Source of the DNA: Callorhinus ursinus
Lineage: Eukaryota; Chordata; Mammalia; Carnivora; Otariidae
Direction of reading: 5' to 3'
Length of the DNA stretch: 64,000 bases
Assembly (NCBI RefSeq): GCF_003265705.1
Contig: NW_020312788.1
Coordinates: 1,680,405 to 1,744,404 of the forward strand
Part shown: positions 32,467-44,194 of the stretch, piece after piece
Layout: the number at the start of each line of letters is the position of its first letter
Numbering within the stretch: the stretch's first letter is position 1
Translations under genes and position numbers: made by a program
Notes under the pieces: generated by a model
What the model was told of the DNA's origin: nothing
The model's database searches: none
Seen by the model: the letters and a program-made list of their open reading frames with translations, nothing else

Positions 32467-33091
32467 AAGTAAAAACGGGAAAATATTTTCAACAAACGTG
32501 TTAATTTTTTACCGTAGAACAGTGCTTAAGAATGGGGTGCTAGATAGAATGATTCTTCACTGACTAGGACCATCCTAACTCACTGCAGAACATTAATCTC
32601 CCATGGCCCTATTTAAGTATCAGCACATCTGACAACCAAAAAAATCTCCCAAGGTTCTTCTGCCCCACCTTTGAGAACCAATACCATAGGGAACATGCAC
32701 CAAACAATTAAAAGCACAAAAATCACCCAAGGGAGCATGGACAATTTATAAAAAGTGAAATTAAAAATATAAACCATATTAACAATTTTGCTAAGCAACT
32801 TGGCATTACAGACCAACAACTTTGAATATATTCATATTCATTCTAACCTTTAACACTTTAGTAATTCAGTATCTTGGAATCTCTCTGAAGGCAATCATTT
32901 TAAATGAAATATTCTTTGATTTTGGTTTAATAATAATTAGAAACAACCTACATGCCCAATGTAACAGTTAAGTAAATTAAGAAATATTCATATGATGATC
33001 TATTACACTATGAAAATGCAATTTTTAAAAAATATGGAAAAAAATGTTAAACGAAAAACATTGTTAGAAAGATTTTAAGTATAAAAACATT

Positions 33092-33187
33092 GGGGGCACA
33101 TGGCTGGCTCAGTCAGAAGAGCATGTGACTCTTGATCTCGGGGTCATATGAGTTTGAGCCCCATGTTGGATTACTAAAAACATAAAC
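33092..33187 (+). mobile_element. short tRNA-Lys-like SINE
   Basis: The stretch ggctggctcagtcagaagag, catgtgactcttgatctcgg, gagtttgagcccc reads as a nearly complete tRNA-Lys with TTG-like anticodon loop decay, followed only by a short A-rich end. It lacks the CanSINE C/T body. Not a functional tRNA: the stems are broken. Confidence 0.75.
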
Positions 33188-33193
33188 TTACAG

Positions 33194-33375
33194 GGATGCC
33201 TGGGTGGCTCAGTCAGTTAAGTGTCTGCCTTCGGCTCAGGTCATGATCCCGGGGTCCTGGGATCGAGCCCCGCATTGGGCTCCCTGCTCAGCGGGAGGCC
33301 TGCTTCTCCCCGTTTGTGCTCTTTCACTTTTACACAAAAAACAACACAAAAACAGAAACAAAAAAAAAACAAAAC
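33194..33375 (+). mobile_element. CanSINE
   Basis: Head gatgcctgggtggctcag, shortened body, tail of (AAAC)n type. Confidence 0.9.
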
Positions 33376-33539
33376 AAACTCAAATCTACCCTTTACCTTA
33401 AAAAAATTCACACGTAGTCACTGAAGTGCTTTTTATAATACTAAATAAAAAACAAACTAGTTGTGCAGTAATATAAGCTGGTTAAATAAATTCTCTCATG
33501 AAATGGATGATATTCATTTAGTGATTGGAAATCATATTC

Positions 33540-34175
33540 TTACATGTTAAAATGAGAGGTAACATTTTTCACCTAACAAAAATAAGCAATACTGACCTCA
33601 TACATTGTTGCCAATAGTAAAGGGGTAAACTGATACAATCCTTTGCCAAATTGACAGCACACAATATTACAAGCGCATTAAATACTTTGATTCAGTAACC
33701 CAATTTAGAAAAATTTTATACATATCCCACACATTTGCAAAATAAGGTATTTTTAAGGTTATTCAAGGCACCATTGTTTCTGTGGTTAAAAGGCTGTAAA
33801 TATAAATGTCCCTAAAGAAGGAGAGATTACATAAATCGTATTACATCCACACAATGTACAAGGCTATAAAAGGAATGAGAAAGCAGTTTATGTATTGCTT
33901 TAAGTTTAAACTTTGTTAAGTTAAAAAAAAATAAAAAACAAGGTACAGATACGGGTATGGCATGCTTTCTTTGTATATTTTTCAAAGAAGTAAAAAATAT
34001 GTATATATGTTTGCTTGTCTAATACAGAGGCAGCTGGTGGGAGAGGAAATGTGTGGCTGGGGAAGATGGGTAGGAAGTTTTGTTGTGGTGGTTTTACTGT
34101 ATAACCAATCTTCTATACCTTTTCAGTTTTATACCACATGAACAGATTATTATTAAAAGTTACTACAAAAAATAA
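33540..34175 (+). mobile_element. old L1 3' fragment
   Basis: Order of landmarks: acattgttgccaatagtaa, caatttagaaaaattttata, attacataaatcgtattac, caatgtacaaggctat. This is the L1M 3' ORF2/UTR pattern. Confidence 0.5.
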
Positions 34176-34284
34176 AAAGGAAAATTATCAAAAACTACTC
34201 ATGGATTAGATATTAATAATATATTAAGTGAAAAAAGCAAGTTAGCAAAAATTCCCAACTTTACACATGAGATATATGTTAAAA

Positions 34285-34950
34285 AGAGATGAAACCACTA
34301 TGCTCAAGACTTATCTGTACCACAATGTTCAGTGCAGCATTATTTACAACAGCCAAGACAGGGAGACAATTTAAGTGTCCATCAACAGATGAATGTATTA
34401 AGAAAATGTGGTATATTTACATATATAATAGGATACTATTCAACCATAAAAAAACAAGGAAATCTTGCAATTTGCAACATGGATGGACCTAGAGGGCATT
34501 AAGCTAAGTGAAGTCAGAGAAAGACAAATACTGTATGATCTCACCTATATGTAGAATCCAAGAAAAAAAGGTAAATAAAAAAAATATATGTATACACACA
34601 CACCCTGCCCAAACTCACAGAAAAAGAAATCAGATTTTTAGTTACCAGAGCTGGGGAGAGAGGGTAAGAGGAATTGAATGAAGATGATCAAAAGATACAA
34701 ACTTCCAGTTATAAGTACTGGAGATGTAATAAACGTGATGGCTATAGTTAACTGCTGTATGGTATATTAGAAAGCTGCTAAGAGAATAAATCCTTAAAAT
34801 TCTCATCAAAAAAAACACAAACATTTTCCTCCTTGCACCTATATCAGACAATGAATGTTAACAAAACTTATTGTGGTAATCACGTACACTTTAAACTTGT
34901 ACTGTGCAATATGTCAATTACATTTCAATATAAGTGAAAGATAGGATTTA
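34285..34950 (+). mobile_element. L1 3' end
   Basis: Contains gcagcattatttacaacagc, tccatcaacagatgaatg, gatggacctagagggcatta, then the tail gatggctatagttaactg. Antisense to PPIG. Confidence 0.85.
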
Positions 34951-34975
34951 CACCAAAATACTCATATTGATTATA

Positions 34976-35660
34976 AATTATGCAGCATTATTTATAATAG
35001 CCAAGACATGGAAACAACCCGAGTGTCCACTGATGGACGAATGAAAAAAGAAAATGTGCTATGTGCACACACACACATAGGAATATCATTCAGCCACAAA
35101 AAAGAAGGAAATCCTGCAGTGCCTGGGTGGCTCAGTCAGTTGGGTATCCGACTCTTGGTTTCCAGCTCAGGTCATAGCCTCAGGGTCAATGAGATGGAGT
35201 CCCAGGACAGGTTCCACTCTCTTGAGATTCTTTCCCTCTCCCTCTCCACCCTCCTCTCAAAAATAAATAAATAAAATCTTAAAAAAAAAAAAAAAACAGG
35301 GAAATCCTATTACTATGACAAGTATGGACCTTGAGGACATTATACTAAGTGAAGTAAGTTAGAGGAAGACAAATACTGTATATGATCTCACTTATATGTA
35401 CAATCTTAAAAAAAATTAAAAACTAAACAAACAACCTAAATTCATTTTAGGTCCTGGGGATGTAATGTACAGCATGACGACTATAGTTAACAGCACTATA
35501 CTGTATATTGCTAAGAGAGATGATCTTAAAAGCTCTCATCACAAGAAAATATTTATAACTATGTGAGGTGATGATTAACTAGATTTAATGTGATCATTTT
35601 TACAATATATACAAATATCAAATCATCATGTTGTACCTGAAACAGAGTAGCAATTATAGC
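34976..35660 (+). mobile_element. second L1 3' end in the same orientation, split by a SINE
   Basis: Begins again with gcagcattatttataatagc, gtgtccactgatggacgaa, and ends with gtaatgtacagcatgacgac, tgtacctgaaacagagta. It repeats the order of the copy just upstream. Confidence 0.85.
35118..35298 (+). mobile_element. CanSINE in an L1 tail, old subfamily
   Basis: Direct repeat gaaatcct. Body with ctcttgagattctttccctc. Confidence 0.9.
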
Positions 35661-35831
35661 CCCCCAAAAAATAAGTAAAATAAGCCACCCCAAAGATTTA
35701 CACCAAAATACTAACATTGATTATGTTTAGGCCATGAGTTTAAGGATAATTTTTATGTATTTGTTTTCTGAATTTTCTTCAACAGACAGATACTAAGTTT
35801 ACAATCACGAATATTTTTAAAGAAACACTAA

Positions 35832-36020
35832 GGGGAGCCTGGGTGGCTCAGCTGGTTAAGCCTCTGCCTTTGGCTCGGGTCATGTTCAGGGTCCTGGGAT
35901 CCAGTCCCGCAAAGAACTCCTTGATCAGTGGGGAGCCTGCTTCTCCCTCTGCCTGCCACTCCCCCTGCTTGTGCACGGTTGCACGCTCTCTGACAAATAA
36001 AATCTTAAAAAAAAATTTTA
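35832..36020 (+). mobile_element. CanSINE
   Basis: Head ggagcctgggtggctcag, small deletion in ggtcatgttcagggtcc. Confidence 0.91.
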
Positions 36021-36024
36021 AAGA

Positions 36025-37465
36025 AAGTAATAAAATGAGATGTTTTGCTTATCAAAATAGTAAAGATCTTTTAAAAGACTAAAACAGTACTCAGCTCCTC
36101 TGGAAATATGTGAAACTCTTAAGTGTTTACACATTAAACTGGGTTTTCACCTTAAACCAGTAAAATTCACATACTAGGTTATCTCTTGTAAGAAACTACC
36201 CTTTTAGAAAGCCTTCATGTATAAAGTTAGCTATCAGTGCTCTTTTTAGGAACATATAATCAGAAGCAATCTAGTCACTATTACAAAAAAATGGTTAAAT
36301 CATGGTCTCTGGTTGAACAAAATATCATAGTTGTTAAAGTACTGCTATAAACATTAGTAATTTGGAAAATGCTTATAATTTGTTAAAAAAATAAGATACA
36401 AAACAGTATATGCAAAAGCATTATAATCAACCACTCCTAAACTTCAAATTTAAAGATTTATAAAAAGAAAAAAAATTGAAGTCATTATTGTGTTGGTTGT
36501 AAGACCAAGATGGTTTCTGCCTTAGTGTACTTCAATCTACTTTTAATAAATATAATTGGTATTATAAAGAAAAAATTCATAATAAAAAACATATATATAA
36601 TCATCTAAGATTATAATGTACATACCTATAAGTGATTATAATACATACTTAGGTTATACCATATAAGGATACTTTTCACAGAAATAGATTAAAATTAGTT
36701 TTTCTGAAGTAAATCAAAAATGCCTTAAATTCAAGAAAGATGACAGCAATTATTAAAAGCACTACAGAAATCTCAAGTATGTAAATGTTGTTATAGCTAA
36801 TGAAGAACAATGATGACAAAAAGATGGCTCACCACTATGTCTCTAATATTACTGAAATCAGGTTCTACCTAATCAGAAATATAGTACATAGTATTTCCTC
36901 TATAATTATGATTTCCTGATATTACTCACTAATACCTAAAATCAAACATGAGACAAGCATCTGATCAATTTTTCACATTTTCAAGAAAAAGTAAACAATA
37001 TAATACTGAGAGATACCAAAGATACAATTCAGGGAAAAATCAAGTCTATGCAATTTTCAATAAACTAATTCACGAATTTCCTAATGGCATATAATGAAAG
37101 CTTTCAGAATGGTAGCCTGCTTTGTTACAATATTTGTTTAACCTAAGTGAGTTGCAGCTATTTCCATAAAATCCAGATATTTTCTTGAAAAACAAAAATA
37201 ATGTGCTCCACTCCTGTACAGCAATCAACATGGTCTGCCTCCAACTATGGCCAGTTACTTGTTACTATTTACTATCTACTTGACGTCATGAACTCATTTC
37301 ACCTGCCTGACTCCTTCAGAAATTTGAGTGATACTTAACCTCATCTACTTTTTTCATAATGAAAATACTTTTTACATAATAAAGCTAACAGACTCACTGA
37401 AAAAGTTGGATCACATAAAAATGCATAAAATCCTGACACTTAAGCTATAACTTTTAAAATGTTCA
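36025..37465. other. PPIG intron 1, longest SINE-free stretch
   Basis: About 1.4 kb of AT-rich sequence with no recognised gene, RNA or transposon. Confidence 0.5.
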
Positions 37466-37469
37466 TGTA

Positions 37470-37672
37470 GGGGCGCCTGGGTGGCTCAGTCGTTAAGTGT
37501 CTGCCTTCAGCTCAGGTCATGGTCCCAGGGTCCTGGGATCGAGCCCCGCATCGGGCTCCCTGCTCAACGGGAAGCCTGCTTCTCGTTCTCCCACTCCCCT
37601 GCTTGTGTTCCCTCTCTCGCTGTGTCTCTCTCTGTCAAATAAATAAATAAAATCTTTTAAAAAAATTAAAAA
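37470..37672 (+). mobile_element. CanSINE
   Basis: Near-consensus copy with direct repeat aaaatgttcatgta. Confidence 0.94.
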
Positions 37673-37827
37673 AATGTTCATGTATATATTTTTTCTAAGC
37701 AGAGAGAAATACAGTTGTTTTCAATGTTTACCCACAATATCATAGTTTTGTATGTATTTTAAAATAGCAAATGCTAAAATATGTAAACTTCTGTAACAAA
37801 TATACTTCATAAAAACCTAAGAGGAGG

Positions 37828-38017
37828 GCGCCTGGATGGCTCAGTTGGTTAAGCGACTGCCTTCGGCTCAGGTCATGATCCTGGAGTCCCGGGATCGAGT
37901 CCCACATCGGGCTCCCTGCTCAGCGGGGAGTCTGCTTCTCCCTCTGACCCTCTTCCCTCTTGTACTCTCTGTCTCTCATTCTCTCTCTCAAATAAATAAA
38001 TAAAACTTAAAAAAAAA
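37828..38017 (+). mobile_element. CanSINE
   Basis: Subfamily with cctggagtcccgggatc. Direct repeat aaaacctaagagg. Confidence 0.94.
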
Positions 38018-38669
38018 AAAACCTAAGAGGTAATGAATTCATACATAAAAAGTTTAATCTTGTAGTTTCATACATAAAATAATTTCGATATTCATCTTAA
38101 AGTAACATGAAGGATAGGAAAGGGGACAGGACAAGGACATAGGCAACTAATTACTAAAATATATGATAAAGGACACAGTATTTGCAATTAGGCAATAAAT
38201 AATGCAGTAATTTATGACATTCGAAGATTTAGAAGTTTCACACAGTATGAGGTCAACAAAGTACTCAGTCTTCAAAAAGTAGACAGTAAATCTTTTAAAC
38301 TATTAAGATTAGCAGGTCTTTGCCCTCTCTGCTTCCCTTGGCTAATTCCTCTGTGTCCTTAAAGATTCAAATAGCCAGAGTACACTCTATGGGAACTTCA
38401 CCTTGACTCTCTAAAGCTTAAATGATCCTCCTTTGTTGAATCTTATTTTCGTTGTCATAAACTTGTCTGTAAACTCTCTAAATTCAGTACCCTGTATCTT
38501 CAACACCATGCACAAGGCCTGGCCCAGGACTACATTATCAAATGGAAATAATACTAGTAAATCAAGGCATGAGCAGAACTAGACTCTGCCTAAACTTCAG
38601 TACCCTCCTCCTATATGTACTGCTGCTCACATGGAATATTGCTCATTTTTATCTGTAGTCAGTAAATTC

Positions 38670-38855
38670 TTTTTTTTTTTTAAGATTTTATTTATTTGAC
38701 AGAGATGAGAGCAGGAACACAAGCAGCGGGAGTGGGAGAGGGAGAGCAGGCTTCCCACCAAGGAGGGAGCCTGATGTGGGACTCGATCCCAGGACCCTGG
38801 GATCATGACCTGAGCCGAAGGCAGACGCTTAATGACTGAGCCACCCAGGTGCCCT
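38670..38855 (-). mobile_element. CanSINE
   Basis: Reverse copy. Direct repeat tagtcagtaaatt. Confidence 0.93.
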
Positions 38856-39050
38856 ATAGTCAGTAAATTTTCCCAGAGCCTACCAGTCAGTAACCACTTT
38901 CTGAGTCTATTCCATAATTGAAACAGAACCTATTCCCTAGATCTGCCTGAGTTGCATTTTACTAATAAAATGTTTCTTTTCTTTCTTAATAAACAGAATC
39001 CATTATTAAGAGGGAGCATCCTCAGTTCAGGACTAAGAAATAAAGATGGA

Positions 39051-39232
39051 GGGGCACCTGGGTAGCCCAGTTGGTTAAACGTCTGCCTTCGGCTTGGGTC
39101 ATGATCCCAGAGTCCTGGGATCAGCCCCACAACCGACTCCCTGCTGAGTCTGCTTCTCCCTCTCCCTCTGCCTCTCCCCTTGCTTGTGCTCTCTTTCTCT
39201 CTCAAATAAATAAAAATCTTAAAAAAAAAAAG
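39051..39232 (+). mobile_element. CanSINE
   Basis: Head ggcacctgggtagcccag. Target repeat aaagatgga. Confidence 0.91.
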
Positions 39233-39234
39233 AT

Positions 39235-40080
39235 GGAAAGTTCTCGTCTGCTTAAGTTTAATAAAACAGGTAACAATTTTCACATATTTCCACCTCTAAG
39301 TGCAAGCATATTAAACTAATTAAAACCATAGATCTTGAAGATTACTTTCAAAGAAGGCAATGTGACATTCACACCAGCCTCTTCACCCTACCCTCAATAC
39401 AGTTCAGAGATCAAATGAGAAATGAAAATAGTGTTTCAAAAACATTTTAATGAATTTATGAATATCATATTGCTAATTAAGCACAAAAAAGTTAACATTC
39501 TGAGGCATCAGAAAAGACAACTCTTCCATATGGTGCCCCCTTGCTTAGTGTCTCTGATAGTAACAAACCATTGTGCTGGTAGAAACATGAACAGTGCATA
39601 GGCACTTCCTAAATTCTTAAATCTTTTAGAAAACAAAGTTCTAGAAAAGCTGAAATGTTGCCAAGTTCGGTGTTAAAAATGATATTACATACTTTCTAAA
39701 CACACAATGTGAGAGCATAAAACTATGCTTTGTTAGTACCGAAATAAAAAAGCATATACTAACTGGGAAAGCCCTGCTAAATACTCTTAATACGGTACCT
39801 GCTATTACTTAAGTTTTTACAATGTTAAATGTATACCACTCTCTCCAGAGATATACCTACACCATACAATAGCAACATGTTAGCCAATGTGGTAATTCCT
39901 ATACAGACTTTTGAAGTTTTCAGGAACCCTAATCTGGTCCAATCTTCTGATTTTATAGATTTGACAAGAGGACTAAAGAATTGAAGTGACTAGAGCAAGG
40001 TCGTAAGTTCAAAAAAGCAAGTTCCCTGGTTAAGTATTTTAACAGCTTCACTATGGAAAACAGCTTATTCACAAATATTC
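39235..40080. other. PPIG intron 1, mostly unrecognised sequence
   Basis: A MIR-like stretch may lie near 39910-40020 (gatttgacaagaggactaaag, agcaaggtcgtaagttc). Nothing else identified. Confidence 0.35.
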
Positions 40081-40097
40081 CAGATAATGGCTTTTTA

Positions 40098-40278
40098 AAG
40101 ATTTTATTTATTTATTTGACAGAGACAGCGAGAGCAGGAACGTAAGCAGGGGGAGTGGGAGAGGGAGAAGCAGGCTTCCCGCTGAGCAGGGAGCCCGATG
40201 TGGGACTGGATCCCAAGACCCTCGGATCATGACCTGAGCCGAAGGCAGACACTTAACGACTGAGCCACCCAGGCGCCC
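40098..40278 (-). mobile_element. CanSINE
   Basis: Reverse copy with direct repeat cagataatggcttttta on both sides. Confidence 0.95.
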
Positions 40279-40428
40279 CAGATAATGGCTTTTTAATTTT
40301 ACCTTCTACATTATGACCATAATGCAATGATATAATTATGAATAAACCTTAAGCTAAAGTTTATACATAATTAAGAGTACCTTAATATATAAAGAGGCTT
40401 CATTCATTTTAAAAAATCAATGACTTAG

Positions 40429-40614
40429 GGCACCTGGGTGGCTCAGTTGGTTAAGCGACTGCCTTCGGCTCAGGTCATGATCCTGGAGTCCCGGGATCGA
40501 GTCCCGCATCGGGCTCCCTGCTCGGCAGGGAGTCTGCTTCTCTCTCTGACCCTCCTCTCTCGTGCTCTCTCTCATTCTCTCTCTCTCAAATAAATAAATA
40601 AAATCTTAAAAAAA
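40429..40614 (+). mobile_element. CanSINE inserted only in the left arm
   Basis: Direct repeat aaaaatcaatgactta on both sides. The matching place in the right arm (about 41175) is uninterrupted. Confidence 0.95.
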
Positions 40615-40662
40615 AAAATCAATGACTTAAGGAATCATTCATGTTTTAAAACAACTATTTTA

Positions 40663-40809
40663 GGGGCGCCTGGGTGGCTCAGTCGGTTAAGCGTCTGCCT
40701 TAGGCTCAGGTCATGATCCCAGGGTCCTGGGATGGAGCCCCACATCGGGCTCCCTGCTCCGCGGGAAGCCTGCTTCTCCCTCTCCCACTCCCCCTGCTGT
40801 GTTCCCTCT
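40663..40809 (+). mobile_element. truncated CanSINE, left arm of inverted duplication
   Basis: Head and most of the body match the reverse complement of the SINE at 40937-41132, but the tail is absent and no downstream target repeat exists. Confidence 0.92.
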
Positions 40810-40863
40810 ATGTCTCTGTTGCCCCATCTTTTGCACTTTTAAGAGGTGTCTTAAAGCCATCAC

Positions 40864-40886
40864 CAACCTCTTCTTGGAAGAGGTTG
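40864..40886. repeat. 9-bp perfect hairpin in the spacer of the inverted duplication
   Basis: caacctctt, loop cttgg, aagaggttg, near the middle of the unmatched spacer. Confidence 0.85.
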
Positions 40887-40936
40887 TACCTATAAATATA
40901 GGCATCAATTTTTTTAATATTAAAATAGTTGTTTTA

Positions 40937-41132
40937 TTTTTTTTAAAGATTTTATTTATTTATCTGACAGAGAGATATAGCAAGAGAGGGAACACGAGCA
41001 GGGGGAGTGGGAGAGGGAGAAGCAGGCTTCCCACGGAGCAGGGAGCCCGATGTGGGGCTCAATCCCAGGACCCTGGGATCATGACCTGAGTCGAAGGCAG
41101 ACGCTTAACCGACTGAGCCACCCAGGCACCCC
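40937..41132 (-). mobile_element. complete CanSINE, right arm of inverted duplication
   Basis: Flanked by its own target repeat aaaatagttgtttta (40922-40936 and 41134-41148), so this is the parental insertion. Confidence 0.94.
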
Positions 41133-41295
41133 TAAAATAGTTGTTTTAAAACATGAATGATTCCTTAAGTCATTGATTTTAAAATGAATTAAGCCTCTTT
41201 ATATATTATACTCTTAATTATGTATAAACTTGATGTATAACTTATGTATAAACTATGTCAGATAAATAAGTAAAATATTTTTTAAAAAGGGGGGG

Positions 41296-41473
41296 GGCGC
41301 CTGAGTGGTTCAGTTGGTTAAGTGGCTGCCTTCGGCTCAGGTCATGATCCCAGGATCCTGGAATTGAGCCCCACGTCGGGCTCCCTGCTCGGTGGGGAGT
41401 CTGCTTCTCCCTCTGCCTATTTGTCCTCTCTATCTCTCTGTCAAATAAGTAAATAAAATCTTTAAAAAAAAAA
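41296..41473 (+). mobile_element. CanSINE after a G run
   Basis: Preceded by a run of nine Gs, head gcgcctgagtggttcag. Confidence 0.91.
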
Positions 41474-41484
41474 AAAGTGCAGGG

Positions 41485-41689
41485 GCGCCTGGGTGGCTCA
41501 ATCGTTAAGTGCCTGCCTTTGGCTCAGGTCATGATCCCAGGGTCCTGGGATCGGAGCCCCGCATCCGGCTCCCTGCTCCGCGGGAAGCCTGCTTCTCCCT
41601 CTCCCACTCCCCCTGCTTGTGTTCCCTCTCTCGCTGTGTCTCTCTCTGTCAAATAAATAAAATATGTCAAATATGTCAAATAAAAAAAA
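41485..41689 (+). mobile_element. CanSINE with repeated tail unit
   Basis: Tail shows atgtcaaat repeated twice before poly(A). Adjacent to the previous SINE. Confidence 0.92.
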
Positions 41690-41699
41690 AAGTACAAAA

Positions 41700-42800
41700 G
41701 ATATCCCGTCTGGTACTGAAAGTACAAAGTCCCCAGTTACGGAAGTTTTCTCTGAGTATTTACACAATACTCCCTGTAGTAAATTTCAAGATGCAATATT
41801 GGCCCACAGAAATAAAAATACAGAGTTCTTATAGAGACAGTATATGCATTAAACCAGGGTAAAACCACTGACACTTAAATAAAAACTAAAGCTTGGTGCT
41901 AATATTAAAGCCCAAAAAAAGTGAAGTAACACAATATAGCAAAAATCTGCAACAAACTCTTCAAATCACTTGAGTTATCTATGGACTCCTAATGTGACAA
42001 GTTAGACATCTTAGTATATTAGAATACTAAAACTAAGTAATACATTATAATTCTATTGAAATACCCTATTAGTAAAAACAAAAATGGGAAAACATCAACA
42101 TCTGTTTCTTAAAAGAGCAACACTGGAAGAATTAATTGCTAATGGTTCATACTAGTGATGACTAGTTCATACTATTATGAACGGCTACCAATTTTCCTTT
42201 GCATGCACAATGGATGCTGCCTAACAGAAAACCTAATTTAAAATATGCAAAATATCTAAAGGACAAAAACTTTACTGAGGCCACTGATAACTGCAAGGCC
42301 ACAATAATAAGCACCAAAAATGAAAGGCCTTTAATAAGTCACAATAAATGTAATGTATGTTCTTTAGGAGAACCACTGACTTCTTATCGAAAATCAATTT
42401 TACACAGAATTTTTAACAAACCTTATTATTTATTTCTGAAGCCCACAGCTGATGATAGCCTGAAATCAAAATATTTTACAAATGAAGAAACTGAGGTTCA
42501 GAAAGATGGTTGAGCCAGAAACAAATCCAAATTTTCTAAACTAGGAAGCTTGCATACTTGTACACTGCTGAAAGCAGGGGAAGGCAACCCTGACAACAGC
42601 CTGCAAAGACAAAAAAACCTTAAAAGTAAACACAATTAAAAAAAAAAAGCACAGAATCCTACTACAAGACCCATTGTGATTTCAGGGCACCTATAATCCT
42701 GAATAATAAAACCTTAAACGATGTAAAATGAACTCTAATTAAGAGATAAGTAATTTATTATAGAAATAATCCTATCTAAAATGGTTAAAATAAAAAAAGC
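41700..42800. other. PPIG intron 1, unrecognised sequence with a short MIR-like piece
   Basis: acaaatgaagaaactgaggt at 42478 fits a reversed MIR core. The open frame at 42199-42513 runs into it and is not coding. Confidence 0.4.
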
Positions 42801-42807
42801 GGGGAAA

Positions 42808-42988
42808 GGGCGCCTAGGTGGCTCAGTTGGTTAAGCGACTGCCTTCGGCTCAGGTCATGATCCCGGAGTCCCGGAATCGAGCCCCACATCGGGCTCCCTG
42901 CTCAGCAGGGAGTCTGCTTCTCCCTCTAACCCTACCCCCTCTTGGGCTCTCTCTCTCTCTCTCAAATAAATAAATAGAATCTTAAAAA
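42808..42988 (+). mobile_element. CanSINE
   Basis: Subfamily with cggagtcccggaatc, head gcgcctaggtggctcag. Confidence 0.92.
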
Positions 42989-42989
42989 A

Positions 42990-43829
42990 AGGGGGGAATG
43001 CTAAAACGGGTAAATTTTCGGATACTTAAAAAATATGATGAGAGAAGCAGCCATTCTAGATATCCGTGCCTTTTCTGGATTTTACGGCACTATTGCGAAA
43101 ATGTTCATACACCTCCTCACCCATCATTTTTACGAACCGGCAAATTACCGGCTTTTTTTTTTTAATACCGACACACGCACACATGTTTTCCCCCTCATTT
43201 GGTTTTAGCTACTAAAAGTTAACGGACTCCCAAAAGTCCAGAACATTTAATTTTTTCTTGGACGTATTTGTCATCACTACTGCAAAGCTTGGTCCTGAAC
43301 AAAGTACTGCTGTAGGAATAAATTAAATCAACGGACAAAATGGTGCTTTTATAACATTTCCAAAATCACTAGGAGTTCTCCAATCCCGCAGACCCCGACT
43401 TAGCTCCTTAAAAGACTAAAGGTGAGCCAAATTCGCACACTTCCCCCAAGGCATATGGAGCTCTGAAGCCATCGCCTTCCTCCTAAAGAGTAATAATTAT
43501 CTTCTACTAAGAGGCCTGCGCTGCTCACAGCTCCTCGGAAACGTGGGTGAACTTCCCTGGGATGAAAAGGGAAGAGCCTGGATTTCAGTTTTAGTCAAAA
43601 GGCCTGTATCACTTAACTATGTACGATAGCCGCTGTCTGTGAGAGGAAAATATCGGAGTAGGAGGAAAGCCTGTTTTCAGTCTAATCTTAACCCCTGTGA
43701 TCCAGGCTCCTCGCCCGCAAGTCTCCAACCCTAACCTGACAGGACGTCAGGTTACTCCTTCCCCACCAATTCTCCCACCTACCCCGCATTAGCGATTAGT
43801 CTTACGATTTTGAAGCATCAAAAATCACC
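42990..43829. other. unique flank of the PPIG CpG island
   Basis: No mobile element seen in about 840 bp. The lack of insertions next to the promoter fits a regulatory or conserved region. Confidence 0.5.
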
Positions 43830-43860
43830 CTTGTTCCCTAGAGTTCAGGCCGCCGCTGCT

Positions 43861-43871
43861 GCCGCCATATT
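43861..43871 (-). promoter_or_regulatory. YY1-type motif AATATGGCGGC
   Basis: Read on the minus strand, it fits the YY1 consensus AANATGGCGGC exactly and points in the direction of PPIG transcription. In many CpG-island genes this motif lies just downstream of a start site, so it may mark a second, downstream PPIG start. Confidence 0.55.
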
Positions 43872-44194
43872 ACAGCTTGTGCGGCAAAATGCGTCAGGGA
43901 GGGAGGTGTGCGCCCAAGTGAGAGGGCGGGGGCTGGCAGGCGGAGGACCGTCTCCCAGGCCGGGGAGGCACGGCTGGAGGCCCTCTCCAGCTGCAACAGC
44001 TGCAAAGCCAGAGCCAAGGTCCTTGAGGGGCTCGTTCAGGGACCAGGCAGCCCAGATACCTCGAGGCGAAGACGGTTGGCTCCGCCGGGCCTAACGCGTC
44101 GGCTCCGCCCCTCTCCTCGGGCTCTTCCCGCTCTCGTACCCACGGACGGCTGCAAAGGACGCCACCGAAACAACACGGGCTTCGCGCCACCTAC

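Larger units (their letters stand above)
40358..41230. repeat. inverted duplication (arms about 245 bp, spacer about 175 bp)
   Basis: Left arm 40358-40809 (less an inserted SINE) and right arm 40984-41230 are reverse complements: agtttatacataattaagag pairs with ctcttaattatgtataaact, and ttaaggaatcattcatgttt with aaacatgaatgattccttaa. Both arms include the head half of the same CanSINE. The match stops at about gtgttccctct in the SINE body. Confidence 0.9.

Noticed and set aside
33092..33187. Possible functional tRNA-Lys gene
   Set aside because: The acceptor and anticodon stems do not pair well and an A-rich SINE end follows. Same for 59739-59846.
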